Shown one piece after another: positions 24,260 to 32,275 of a stretch of DNA of 64,000 bases. The position numbers and the translations under genes are program-made. Source of the stretch: Agromyces sp. Root81 (GTDB lineage Bacteria > Actinomycetota > Actinomycetes > Actinomycetales > Microbacteriaceae); assembly GCF_001429165.1 (NCBI RefSeq), contig NZ_LMIR01000002.1, positions 1,291,261-1,355,260 of the forward strand. The letters are read 5' to 3'. Below the pieces are notes generated by a model, which saw only the letters and a list, made by a program, of their open reading frames with translations, was not told the DNA's origin and did not search any database. Each line of letters begins with the position of its first letter. Position 1 is the first letter of the stretch.

Positions 24260-25246
24260 ATGACCACTGACATGACCTCCGACCAGATCGCCGAACAGAT
24301 CGCCGACCCTGAGCTGGTCGACCCGATGCTGCACGACGACGAGGACTTCCGAGCGCCCGTCGGGCCGACCCCGAAGCGCACCCCGCGCAAGCGGATGTCG
24401 AAGTTCGAGTTGTACGGCCGCCGCTTCATGCGCAACAAGCCCGCCGTCGGCGGTGCGGTCATCTTCGTGTTGATCGTGCTCTTCGCGATCTGCGGAGGGT
24501 GGTTCGCCCAGTACGACTACCAGGAACTCGACTTCCTGGCGATCTCCGATCCGCCGTCGGCCGCCCACTGGTTCGGCACCAACGACGCCGGCAACGACAA
24601 CTACGCCCAGGTCGTGCACGGCCTGCAGCGCTCGCTGCTCATCGCGCTGGTCGTGTCGATCGGCACGACGGTCATCTCGGCCGTCATCGGGGCATCCGCT
24701 GCCTACTTCGGCGGTCTCTACGAGCGCATCGCACTGCTCGTCATCCACTTCCTGATGGTCGTCCCGACCTTCCTCCTGCTCGCCATGGTCTCGAGCGACG
24801 CCGGTGGCGACTGGATCGTGATCGCGATCGTGCTGATCGCCGTCAACTGGTTCTTCCCGGCGCGCACCATCTGGACGCTCTCGCTCTCGCTGCGCGAGCG
24901 CGACTACATCGCGGCTGCTCGCTACATCGGGATCTCCGGCCCGAAGATCGTGCTGCGACACATGCTGCCGAACATCGGCTCGCTCCTGATCATCCAGTTC
25001 ACGCTCGGCGTCGTCGGCGCGGTGCAGATGGAGACGGGCCTGTCGTTCCTCGGCTTCGGCGTCAAGGCTCCGGATGTCTCGCTCGGTTCGCTCATCGGCA
25101 CGGGCGCGAGCTCGATCACGAGCTCGCCCTGGCTGTTCTTCTTCCCGGCGGCCGCCCTGACCCTGCTCACCGTCTCGATGGCACTCATCGCCGACGGCCT
25201 GCGCGATGCGCTCGATCCCACCTCTGCCGCGGGAGGACGCGCATGA
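24260..25246 (+). CDS. Oligopeptide ABC transporter permease (DppC/OppC type)
   Basis: A 328-residue permease. A polar N-terminal extension of about 55 residues precedes the first helix ([21 protein letters not shown]); five more helices and the EAA loop [25 protein letters not shown] follow. [11 protein letters not shown] is the usual DppC periplasmic-side motif. The start is 1 bp after the DppB stop, and the end overlaps the ATPase gene by ATGA, so the operon is tightly coupled. Confidence 0.93.
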   Translation: MTTDMTSDQIAEQIADPELVDPMLHDDEDFRAPVGPTPKRTPRKRMSKFELYGRRFMRNKPAVGGAVIFVLIVLFAICGGWFAQYDYQELDFLAISDPPSAAHWFGTNDAGNDNYAQVVHGLQRSLLIALVVSIGTTVISAVIGASAAYFGGLYERIALLVIHFLMVVPTFLLLAMVSSDAGGDWIVIAIVLIAVNWFFPARTIWTLSLSLRERDYIAAARYIGISGPKIVLRHMLPNIGSLLIIQFTLGVVGAVQMETGLSFLGFGVKAPDVSLGSLIGTGASSITSSPWLFFFPAAALTLLTVSMALIADGLRDALDPTSAAGGRA

Positions 25247-27315
25247 ACCACCCGGTGCTCTCCGTTCGCGACCTCCGGGTCAGCTTCCCCTCCGAGGCGG
25301 GCCGCGTCGATGCCGTGCGCGGTGTCTCGTTCGACCTCGAGGCGGGCCGCACGCTCGGCATCGTCGGCGAATCGGGATCCGGCAAGTCGGTCACGTCGCT
25401 CGCCATCATGGGGCTGCTCGCCGACTCGGCCAAGGTCTCCGGATCGATCAAGTTCGACGGACAGGAACTCCTCGGGCTGTCGGATGCGCAGCTCTCGACG
25501 TTCCGCGGCAACGGCATCTCGATGATCTTCCAGGACCCGCTCACGTCGCTGACCCCGGTGTACTCGGTGGGCGACCAGCTCGTCGAGGCGCTCACGACCC
25601 ACAACCGCATGTCGAAGCGGGCCGCATGGGATCGCGCGGTCGAACTGCTCCGGCTCGTCGGGATCCCCAACGCCGAACGCCGCGTGAAGTCGTTCCCCCA
25701 CGAGTTCTCGGGCGGCATGCGGCAACGAGTCGTGATCGCGATCGCGATGGCGAACAAGCCGAAGCTCATCATCGCCGACGAGCCGACGACCGCCCTCGAC
25801 GTCACGATCCAGGCGCAGATCCTCGACCTCATCGGCACGGCGAAGGCCGAGACCGGTGCCGCCGTCGTCATGATCACCCACGACATGGGCGTGGTGGCGA
25901 GCACGGCCGACGACGTGCTCGTGATGTACGCGGGCAAGCCCGTCGAGCAGGCACCCGTCGACGAGCTCTTCGCCAGCACCCGCATGCCGTACTCGATCGG
26001 GCTCCTCGCCGCGATCCCGCGTGTCGACCAGGCGGGCGAGCAGCCGCTCGTGCCGATCACGGGCAACCCGCCGATCCTCATCGATCTGCCGAAGGGATGC
26101 CCCTTCGCCCCGCGCTGCCCGATCGCGATCGACGCCTGCCGCACTGAGGAGCCGCAGCTGCTGCCGGTGCCGGCGCTCCGCGATGGCGCACCGGACGCAG
26201 ATGCGCACCTGGCGGCCTGCATCCGCGTGCCCGAGATCCGCGACGGCATGATCGACGGGCGCCCGGTCTACCCCACGCCGAAGCGGCCCGAGAACGCCCT
26301 GACGCGCCTCCCCAGGGAGGAGCGCCCGGTCACCCTCGACGTCCGCAATCTCCGCAAGGAGTTCCCGCTGCTGAAGGGCGCGTTCCTCAAGCGCCGCATC
26401 GGCACGGTGCACGCGGTCAACGGACTCACCTTCGACATCCGCCAGGGCGAGACGATGGCGATCGTCGGCGAGTCCGGCTGCGGCAAGACGACCACGCTCC
26501 TCCAGATCATGGATCTCGCCAAGCAGGAGGACGGCGACATCGTGGTCGGCGGCGTCAGCGTCGCGACGCTGTCGGGCCGCGCCGCCGAGCGGGCCGTTCG
26601 CCGCGACCTGCAGATCGTCTTCCAGGACCCGATGGGCGCGCTCGACCCGCGCATGACCGTCGCCGACGTCATCTCCGAGCCGCTCGAGGCGATCGGCATG
26701 CCGAGGGCCGAACGCGACGAGCGGGTCGACGAGCTGATGGAGCTCGTGGGGCTCGACCCCGCGCACAGCGACCGGTTCCCCGCCGCCTTCTCGGGCGGAC
26801 AGCGGCAGCGCATCGGCATCGCAAGGGCGCTGTCGACGAACCCCAAGATCGTGGTGCTCGACGAGCCGGTCTCCGCGCTCGACGTGTCGATCCAGGCCGG
26901 CGTGATCAACCTGCTCGACGAGCTGAAGGTCAAGCTCGGCCTCTCGTACCTCTTCGTCGCCCACGACCTCTCGGTCGTCCGCCACATCGCCGATCGCGTC
27001 GCCGTGATGTACCTCGGTTCGTTCGTCGAGCACGGCGACGTCGATGCGGTGTTCGACGACCCGCAGCATCCGTACACGCAGGCGCTCCTGTCGGCGATCC
27101 CGGTGCCCGACCCGGTCGCGGAGCGGACCCGTGAGCGCATCGTGCTGAGCGGCGACCTCCCCAGCCCCACCGAGGCGACGAGCGGATGCAGCTTCGTGAG
27201 CCGTTGCCCGCTGTACCAGACGCTCGGCGCCGCCGAGCAGGCACGCTGCGAGGGCGAGAAGCCCGCACTGACCGGCGCCGAAGGGGTGCACACCAATGCG
27301 TGCCACCACCGGTGA
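25243..27315 (+). CDS. Fused DppD-DppF peptide ABC transporter ATPase
   Basis: A 690-residue protein carrying two full ABC ATPase domains that are separate proteins (DppD and DppF) in many bacteria. Domain 1 has Walker A GESGSGKS at 42-49, FSGGMRQR and ADEPTTALD; domain 2 has Walker A GESGCGKT near 410, FSGGQRQR and LDEPVSALD. Each ends with the oligopeptide-type tail with a cysteine cluster (GCPFAPRCP and GCSFVSRCP). GGAGG lies 6 bases before the ATG. Such a fusion is common in actinobacteria and fixes the two ATPases at a 1:1 ratio. Confidence 0.94.
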   Translation: MNHPVLSVRDLRVSFPSEAGRVDAVRGVSFDLEAGRTLGIVGESGSGKSVTSLAIMGLLADSAKVSGSIKFDGQELLGLSDAQLSTFRGNGISMIFQDPLTSLTPVYSVGDQLVEALTTHNRMSKRAAWDRAVELLRLVGIPNAERRVKSFPHEFSGGMRQRVVIAIAMANKPKLIIADEPTTALDVTIQAQILDLIGTAKAETGAAVVMITHDMGVVASTADDVLVMYAGKPVEQAPVDELFASTRMPYSIGLLAAIPRVDQAGEQPLVPITGNPPILIDLPKGCPFAPRCPIAIDACRTEEPQLLPVPALRDGAPDADAHLAACIRVPEIRDGMIDGRPVYPTPKRPENALTRLPREERPVTLDVRNLRKEFPLLKGAFLKRRIGTVHAVNGLTFDIRQGETMAIVGESGCGKTTTLLQIMDLAKQEDGDIVVGGVSVATLSGRAAERAVRRDLQIVFQDPMGALDPRMTVADVISEPLEAIGMPRAERDERVDELMELVGLDPAHSDRFPAAFSGGQRQRIGIARALSTNPKIVVLDEPVSALDVSIQAGVINLLDELKVKLGLSYLFVAHDLSVVRHIADRVAVMYLGSFVEHGDVDAVFDDPQHPYTQALLSAIPVPDPVAERTRERIVLSGDLPSPTEATSGCSFVSRCPLYQTLGAAEQARCEGEKPALTGAEGVHTNACHHR

Positions 27316-27340
27316 GCCGGGCCGACGCTCCGAACCTCCG

Positions 27341-27406
27341 GCATTTTCTTCCTGACCCTTGCAACAGACCGAACCGCCCTCGAAAAGGGCGTCTGAAAGG
27401 AGCACC
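27341..27406 (+). promoter_or_regulatory. Leader hairpin before the peptide-binding protein gene
   Basis: The 91-bp gap after the ATPase gene contains GCATTTTCTTCC (27341-27352), also found upstream of the operon, and a hairpin at 27365-27395 with arms GCCCT/AGGGC and CAGAC/GTCTG. The ribosome site AAAGGAG follows it. Such stems often raise the level of the binding-protein mRNA relative to the membrane genes. Confidence 0.5.
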
Positions 27407-29101
27407 ATGAAGTTCAAGTTCACCGGCGCGCTCGCGGCGGGCGCGATCGCCGCGCTCGCCCTGAGCGCCTGCACGGCCGGCGGCGGGGATTCGGCATCGC
27501 CCGAGCCCAGTGCCGAGATCAAGGTGGCCGACTACAACCCGCAGCCCCGCGAGAACCTCAAGGACGGCGGCACCGCCACCTTCCGGATCAACGAGATCAC
27601 GCCGCAGCTGAACCCGTTCAACGGCGACGCCTCGGCGGACACGACGACGCTCTGGACCTGGTCGAACCCGCAGATCATGCTCATGAGCCCCGACGGTGTC
27701 GCGGCGAAGAACGACGCCTACCTCACCGATTGGACCACCGAGGTGAAGGACGGCAAGACCGTCGTCACCTTCACGATCAACCCCGAGGCCCACTTCAACG
27801 ACGGCACGCCGTTGACGTGGAAGTCGTGGGAGACCACGTGGGTCGCCAACAACGGCACCAACGAGGAGTACGCGGCGAGCTCGACCGACGGGTACAGCCT
27901 CATCGAGTCGGTCACCCAGGGCGTCGACGAGCGCCAGGCGGTCGTCACGTTCTCGCAGGAGTACGCGTGGAGCGACGGCCTGTTCTGGAACGTGCTGCAC
28001 CCCGCTGTCGACTCCGCCCAGGTGTACAACGAGGCGTACATGAACAACCCGCACCCCGAGTGGGGCGCAGGGCCGTTCGCGATCAAGGACTTCGACACGA
28101 ACGGCGGCACCGTCACGTACGAGCGCAACCCCGAGTGGTGGGGCGAGACGGCGAAGCTCGAGACCGTGACCTTCCGCCAGCTCGATGACACGGCTTCGAT
28201 CAACGCCTTCAAGAACGGCGAGATCGACATGGCCGAGACGCGCACGAAGGACACGCTCGCCCAGGTCGCCGACATGGAGGGCGTCGTCACCTACCGCGCC
28301 CAGCGTGCCGCGAACAACCTGTTCCAGCTCGACTCGGAGAAGCCGCAGCTGTCGGACCCGAAGGTGCGCCAGGCCATCATGATGGGCATCAACCGCGAGG
28401 CCATCACGAACGTGGTCTGGGACGGACTCGGCTACACGGAGGAGCCCGTCGGCTCGTTCACGCTGTTCCCGTTCCAGGACGGCTACGAGGACGCGCTCGG
28501 CGAGGCCGGCTGGAAGTACGACCCCGAGGCGGCCGGCAAGCTGCTCGACGAGGCCGGCTGGGCCGTCGGCGAAGACGGCATCCGTGAGAAGGACGGCGAG
28601 AAGCTCTCGCTCACCCTTCCGCTCTTCGGCGACGACCCGGTCACCGAGGCGCGCGGAAAGGTCATCAACGCGCTGATGAAGGACATCGGCGTCGAGATGA
28701 AGATCGACGTGCGCCCGTCGTCGGACTTCTCCAGCGACTACACGTCGAAGAACTGGGACGCCGTGATGCTCGCCTTCACGTCGTCCGACCCGTTCGGCTT
28801 CGCGTACTTCTGCCAGCTGTACTGCTCGGACAGCTCGCTGAACCTGTCGGCCACGGGCACGCCCGAGATCGACGAGCAGATCCACGAGCTCGAGAAGATC
28901 TCGAACCCCGACGAGCAGATCGAGGCGGGCATGAAGCTCGAATCCGAGATCCTCGGCGAGACCTGGGGCGTGTTCCCGCTGTACGCCGGACCGTGGATCG
29001 TCACGGCCAAGGAGGGGCTCGCGAACCTGACCCCCGAGACGTACACGGGCCTCGACCTCTTCGGTGTGCACCCCGTCGAGAACGTCGGCTGGGAGAAGTA
29101 A
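27407..29101 (+). CDS. Family 5 peptide-binding lipoprotein (SBP_bac_5)
   Basis: A 564-residue solute-binding protein. The lipoprotein signal ends in the lipobox LSAC (Cys22), and a Ser/Pro/Glu linker follows. The body has the family 5 layout: INEITPQLNPFNGD, then DGLFWNVLHPA, NPEWWG, RQAIMMGINREAI and GMKLESEILGE. It captures oligopeptides or a similar ligand outside the membrane for the permease pair encoded just upstream. AAAGGAG lies 4 bases before the ATG. A strong hairpin follows the stop. Confidence 0.93.
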   Translation: MKFKFTGALAAGAIAALALSACTAGGGDSASPEPSAEIKVADYNPQPRENLKDGGTATFRINEITPQLNPFNGDASADTTTLWTWSNPQIMLMSPDGVAAKNDAYLTDWTTEVKDGKTVVTFTINPEAHFNDGTPLTWKSWETTWVANNGTNEEYAASSTDGYSLIESVTQGVDERQAVVTFSQEYAWSDGLFWNVLHPAVDSAQVYNEAYMNNPHPEWGAGPFAIKDFDTNGGTVTYERNPEWWGETAKLETVTFRQLDDTASINAFKNGEIDMAETRTKDTLAQVADMEGVVTYRAQRAANNLFQLDSEKPQLSDPKVRQAIMMGINREAITNVVWDGLGYTEEPVGSFTLFPFQDGYEDALGEAGWKYDPEAAGKLLDEAGWAVGEDGIREKDGEKLSLTLPLFGDDPVTEARGKVINALMKDIGVEMKIDVRPSSDFSSDYTSKNWDAVMLAFTSSDPFGFAYFCQLYCSDSSLNLSATGTPEIDEQIHELEKISNPDEQIEAGMKLESEILGETWGVFPLYAGPWIVTAKEGLANLTPETYTGLDLFGVHPVENVGWEK

Positions 29102-29128
29102 CCCGATCGCAAAGTGATCGAACGGCTC

Positions 29129-29156
29129 GGGGCCGGCGGATTCTTCCGCCGGCCCC
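29129..29156 (+). terminator. Hairpin terminator of the peptide ABC operon
   Basis: Perfect 11-bp stem GGGGCCGGCGG / CCGCCGGCCCC with a 6-base loop, 28 bp after the binding-protein stop. It is very stable; only GTTG follows rather than a T-run, as is usual in high-GC actinobacteria. Confidence 0.85.
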
Positions 29157-29201
29157 GTTGCCGTTCACGAACGGTTCCACCGCAGCCGCTACCATGCGGC
29201 C

Positions 29202-29828
29202 ATGTCGAAGCCGTCTTCCGAGGTCACCGTGGGCCATGTCGTGCACCTGATCGAGCGATTCGATGCGGCAGACCGCGCGCCGGAGTCACTCCTCCTTCCG
29301 AAGCGAATGCGCACACTCGGCCGGGTGATGTTCGCACTTGCCGGTCTGGTCGCGACCGCCGGCGCCGTCGCCGCCCTCGTGATGCTCTGGACCGATGAGA
29401 CGCCGGGCTGGTGGTTCAACGTGATCTTCACCGTCATGATCGGCGGCATCCCCGTCGTCCTGTGGGCGATCCTGATCGGCTCGATCCAGGACGCCGGCGC
29501 CGAGCGTGCGATGCAGGAGGTCTGGCAGGAGCACCGGCACCACGCCCGAGCCGAACGCGGCAGCGTGGCTGATCGCCGCATCGCACTCTCCGACGACGGC
29601 TCCGTCTCCTCCTTCGACCTCGTCGTGACCCTCGGCACCGGGGGCACGCTGGAGGGGAGCTGGCGGCCGCGCACCTCCTCGAGTCGCCCGTTGCTGCAGA
29701 CGCAGGTGCCGGGTGTCGGCACGGCAGTGCGAGTCTGGCGCATCGCCGATGCCGGCGTCGATCCGAGTGCGAGCCCGGTCGTCATCGAGGTGACCGACCC
29801 GACGGTCGTCGTCCAGCAGCGAGGCTGA
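29202..29828 (+). CDS. Small membrane protein, paralogue B
   Basis: A 208-residue homologue of the protein at 22491-23117. It shares HVVHLIERFDAADRAPESLLLP at the N terminus, two helices around the ETPGWWFNVIF loop, and the soluble C-terminal domain (DDGSVSSFDLVV, QTQVPGVGTAVRVWR). Even the 40 bp before the start codon resemble those of the paralogue. The last 15 codons lie in a 52-bp unit that is repeated directly downstream, and the end overlaps the antisense TOPRIM fragment by 47 bp. Confidence 0.75.
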   Translation: MSKPSSEVTVGHVVHLIERFDAADRAPESLLLPKRMRTLGRVMFALAGLVATAGAVAALVMLWTDETPGWWFNVIFTVMIGGIPVVLWAILIGSIQDAGAERAMQEVWQEHRHHARAERGSVADRRIALSDDGSVSSFDLVVTLGTGGTLEGSWRPRTSSSRPLLQTQVPGVGTAVRVWRIADAGVDPSASPVVIEVTDPTVVVQQRG

Positions 29829-30297
29829 CTCCCGCAGCATCGAGGTGACCGACCCGACGGTCGTCGTCCAGCAGCGAGGCTGACTCCCGGTCGACCGCGG
29901 TCCCGACGAGCTCCCGCATCGCCGCGGGGATGCGGGACTCCTCGAGGGCGTCGACCATGAGCGGCGCGAACTGCGCCTTGCGCCCGCTGTGCGTGCCGAG
30001 GAACCGGCGGAGCTGCGCATCCGTCGGCCGTTCCCGCTGTACCGGCTGGTGCTGGAACCTGCGGAACCGGGCGAGCTCGCCGTGCTCGGCGAGCAGCTCC
30101 TGCATGCGGTCGACGCCGAGGGCCCGGATCAGCTCGCCCTCGAGGTCGGGCCGGCAGGCGAAGAAGCCGAGCCGGGCGAGTCCGGCGATCGTGTCGGCCG
30201 AGCCGTATCCGCCGTCCTCCACCGCACGACGCACAGCAGGGTGACGGATGCCTCGTGCCCGGGGTCGCCTCGCATGGGCCGACCCTACTCCGCTCAC
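29782..30297 (-). pseudogene. C-terminal remnant of an OLD-type TOPRIM domain protein
   Basis: The readable frame carries the C-terminal part of the TOPRIM nucleotidyl transferase/hydrolase-like proteins related to OLD nucleases: LARLGFFACRPDLEGELIRALG, then ELARFRRFQHQPVQRERP, QLRRFLGTHSGRKAQFAPLM and RIPAAMRELV. The N-terminal half with the catalytic Glu and the ATP- or metal-binding parts is absent. Upstream residues (SGVGSAHARRPRARG) do not look like the family. The last about 34 residues are read from the duplicated 52-bp unit and are therefore not original. It may be expressed from the GTG at 30297 but is more likely a decaying fragment. Confidence 0.65.
29783..29889. repeat. Direct duplication of 52 bp (period 55)
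   Basis: Copies at 29783-29834 and 29838-29889 are identical and separated by CAG. The first copy contains the end and stop codon of paralogue B; the second lies in the 3' end of the opposite-strand TOPRIM fragment. A recent local tandem duplication explains it. Confidence 0.95.
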
Positions 30298-30415
30298 GCA
30301 CGCGTCGAGCAGGCCCGGGGGTCTAGACGCGATCGTCGAAACGCCCTAAGCTGCCTGAGCTGCGTCATTCGCGCGGCATCAGGCCCGGTGCATCCGGTGA
30401 GGAGAGGAGTCGATC

Positions 30416-30475
30416 ATGGCTGTCGTTGTCGTGAACCTCCACGTTCCCTTCACTTGCGAGGCCTCCTTCCGCTAG
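30416..30475 (+). CDS. 19-codon upstream frame (candidate leader peptide)
   Basis: A small frame beginning with ATG at 30416 has an excellent ribosome site (AGGAG, 6 bases before the ATG) and ends with TAG at 30473-30475. It encodes a valine-rich peptide beginning MAVVVVNLHV and ending ASFR. It stands 49 bp before the RIO kinase start. Between the two, GCAGC-ACT-GCTGC (30475-30487) and GAGGCC/GGCCTC (30458-30463 with 30498-30503) can form a stem-loop. A leader peptide controlling the kinase is inference. Confidence 0.5.
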   Translation: MAVVVVNLHVPFTCEASFR

Positions 30476-30524
30476 CAGCACTGCTGCACGGCCCGGTGGC
30501 CTCCGCGATCCTCGGAGATCCACC

Positions 30525-31430
30525 TTGCACATCACCTCGTCTCTCGACGAATCCGCCGTCGTGCGTGCGCACGCGGCATCCCACGCGTTCACGACCCCGC
30601 GCTTCGACGCGGGCGACCTCGCCTTCCAGACCACGGAACCGGGCGAGGGCCAACGCTGGTCGACCTGGCCGGCCACCACACCGCTCGAACGCGGCCCGCA
30701 GCCGCGGCCCGATTGGCTCGTCACGGATGCCGCGGCGATCGACACCGAACTCGGCGTCGTGAAGACCGGCAAGGAGGCCGACCTGTGCCTCATCGAACGC
30801 GCCGTGCCCGATGCCGAGCCCGGCACCCCCGGCAAGCACGTGCTGCTCGCAGCCAAGCGGTACCGCGGCAGCGAGCACAGCGACTTCCACCGCTCCACGG
30901 TCTACACCGAGGGGCGCGGCACCCGGCGCAGTCGCGACGCCCGCGCCCTGGCGAAGGGCACGACGTTCGGCCGCGAGGTCGCGCGCGTGCAATGGGCCTA
31001 CGCCGAGTTCGAGGCGCTGAAGCGGCTCACCGAGCTCGGGGCATCCGTGCCGTACCCGGTGCAGGTGGGCGGCACCGAAGTGCTCATGGAGTTCATCGGC
31101 GACGGCCGTGTGGCGGCGCCTCGCCTCGCGCAGGTGCGCGCGACGCCCGACGAGCTGCGCGAGCTGTTCCACCAGATCGTCGAGTTCATGCGAACGCTCG
31201 CGCACTCGGGTCTCGCCCACGGCGACCTCTCGCCGTACAACCTGCTCGTGCACGACGGCCGAATGGTCGCGATCGACCTGCCGCAGGTCGTCGATGTCGT
31301 GTCGAACCCGCAGGGCTTCGACCTGCTGCACCGCGACTGCAGGAACGTCTGCGACTGGTTCACCCGTCAGCGCCTCGAGTGCGACGCCGAGCAGCTGTTC
31401 GGCGAGCTGATCGCCGAGGTCTACAGTTGA
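30525..31430 (+). CDS. RIO-type (RIO1-like) serine protein kinase
   Basis: A 301-residue protein with the RIO kinase fold. The N-terminal part includes the P-loop replacement GVVKTGKEADLCLIER; the ATP-binding lysine is in LAAKRYRG; the catalytic loop is LAHGDLSPYNLLV, with Asp in HGDLSxxN; the metal-binding loop is AIDLPQVVD in place of DFG. RIO kinases act in ribosome maturation in archaea and eukaryotes; bacterial ones are poorly known. Translation starts with TTG at 30525 after GGAGAT with a 5-base gap. Upstream lies a short translated-looking leader. Confidence 0.87.
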   Translation: MHITSSLDESAVVRAHAASHAFTTPRFDAGDLAFQTTEPGEGQRWSTWPATTPLERGPQPRPDWLVTDAAAIDTELGVVKTGKEADLCLIERAVPDAEPGTPGKHVLLAAKRYRGSEHSDFHRSTVYTEGRGTRRSRDARALAKGTTFGREVARVQWAYAEFEALKRLTELGASVPYPVQVGGTEVLMEFIGDGRVAAPRLAQVRATPDELRELFHQIVEFMRTLAHSGLAHGDLSPYNLLVHDGRMVAIDLPQVVDVVSNPQGFDLLHRDCRNVCDWFTRQRLECDAEQLFGELIAEVYS

Positions 31431-31509
31431 GCGGCCGGGGTCTCGACGGGCCGGGACACTCAGGGCTACCCCTGAACGCGGGTCACGTTTCGCGAACATC
31501 CATTGCGAA

Positions 31510-31527
31510 TAGGAAGATATCTTCCTA
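31510..31527. promoter_or_regulatory. Perfect 18-bp palindrome in the lipoprotein promoter
   Basis: TAGGAAGAT / ATCTTCCTA form an uninterrupted 18-bp palindrome ending 10 bp before the ATG of the lipoprotein gene. It fits between a TTGCGA (31503-31508) and a TACTCT-like hexamer (31526-31531), as expected of a repressor site inside a promoter. The cognate regulator is not identified. Confidence 0.65.
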
Positions 31528-31537
31528 CTCTCGATCC

Positions 31538-32098
31538 ATGGCATTTCGAACCCAGTCCCTCGCGGCGATCGCCGCCGGTGCCCTGGTCCTCATCCTGAGC
31601 GGATGCGGCGCCGGCGCACTCGACCCGTCCGCCTCCGATTCAGTGACCAGCGCCCCGACGCCCGTCGAGACGACGGCCGGCTCGACCGACGCACCCGTCG
31701 ATCCCGCGGCGGCCCCGGCGAGCTGCGACACCGTGCTCACCGAGGCGGAGAACCAGCGACTCGCCGCAGAAGGCCACGCTCTCGAAGACGACCCGTTCCT
31801 GCTCGGCCCGGTCATGGAGCGCATGGCCGCCGAGGGTGCGCTCGTCTGCGTCTGGAGCAAGCCGAACAGCGACGTCTCGGTCTGGTACGCCCGACTCGAC
31901 GTGGGCGACCAGGGTGAGACCTGGCTCGCCGAGCTCCAGGCCGACGGATGGCTCGAAGACACCCACCAGGGTGACGGCAGCTACCAGGCACCGGCGGACT
32001 ACGACGCGAACTACCAGCCCTCCGTGATGCTCGACTCCGGCGTGCTGCACTTCGCGAGCTACAACGCGCTGTTGCGGGAGGTGGCCGAACTGCAGTAG
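31538..32098 (+). CDS. Lipoprotein of unknown function
   Basis: A 186-residue protein with a lipoprotein signal ending in LSGC (Cys23), a Ser/Thr/Pro-rich linker (about 30-60), and a small domain with a cysteine pair (SCDTVLTEAE and VCVWSKPNSD). The pattern of Trp-rich strands (VWSKPNSDVSVWYARLD) suggests a small beta protein. It starts with ATG at 31538 and has almost no leader, with a palindrome in the promoter. It lies 107 bp after the RIO kinase gene and is probably a separate unit. Confidence 0.75.
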   Translation: MAFRTQSLAAIAAGALVLILSGCGAGALDPSASDSVTSAPTPVETTAGSTDAPVDPAAAPASCDTVLTEAENQRLAAEGHALEDDPFLLGPVMERMAAEGALVCVWSKPNSDVSVWYARLDVGDQGETWLAELQADGWLEDTHQGDGSYQAPADYDANYQPSVMLDSGVLHFASYNALLREVAELQ

Positions 32099-32275
32099 GC
32101 GACCCGGCTCGCGGCCGCGCAGGCCGCGAGCCGCGAGCGGTCGAGTGCACAGCAGCGGGTTTCGAACGGGGCAAGACGCGCCCGGCGCGATACAGTGCAC
32201 GAGATCGCCGCGGATCGGCCATGGCCGGGCGGCGGCGTCACTCACCGTTCACCCGAAACCGGAAGACTCCCGCAC

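Noticed and set aside
24922-27522. An 866-codon open frame antisense to the peptide ABC ATPase
   Set aside because: No motif and shadow composition; the fused ATPase is complete on the plus strand.
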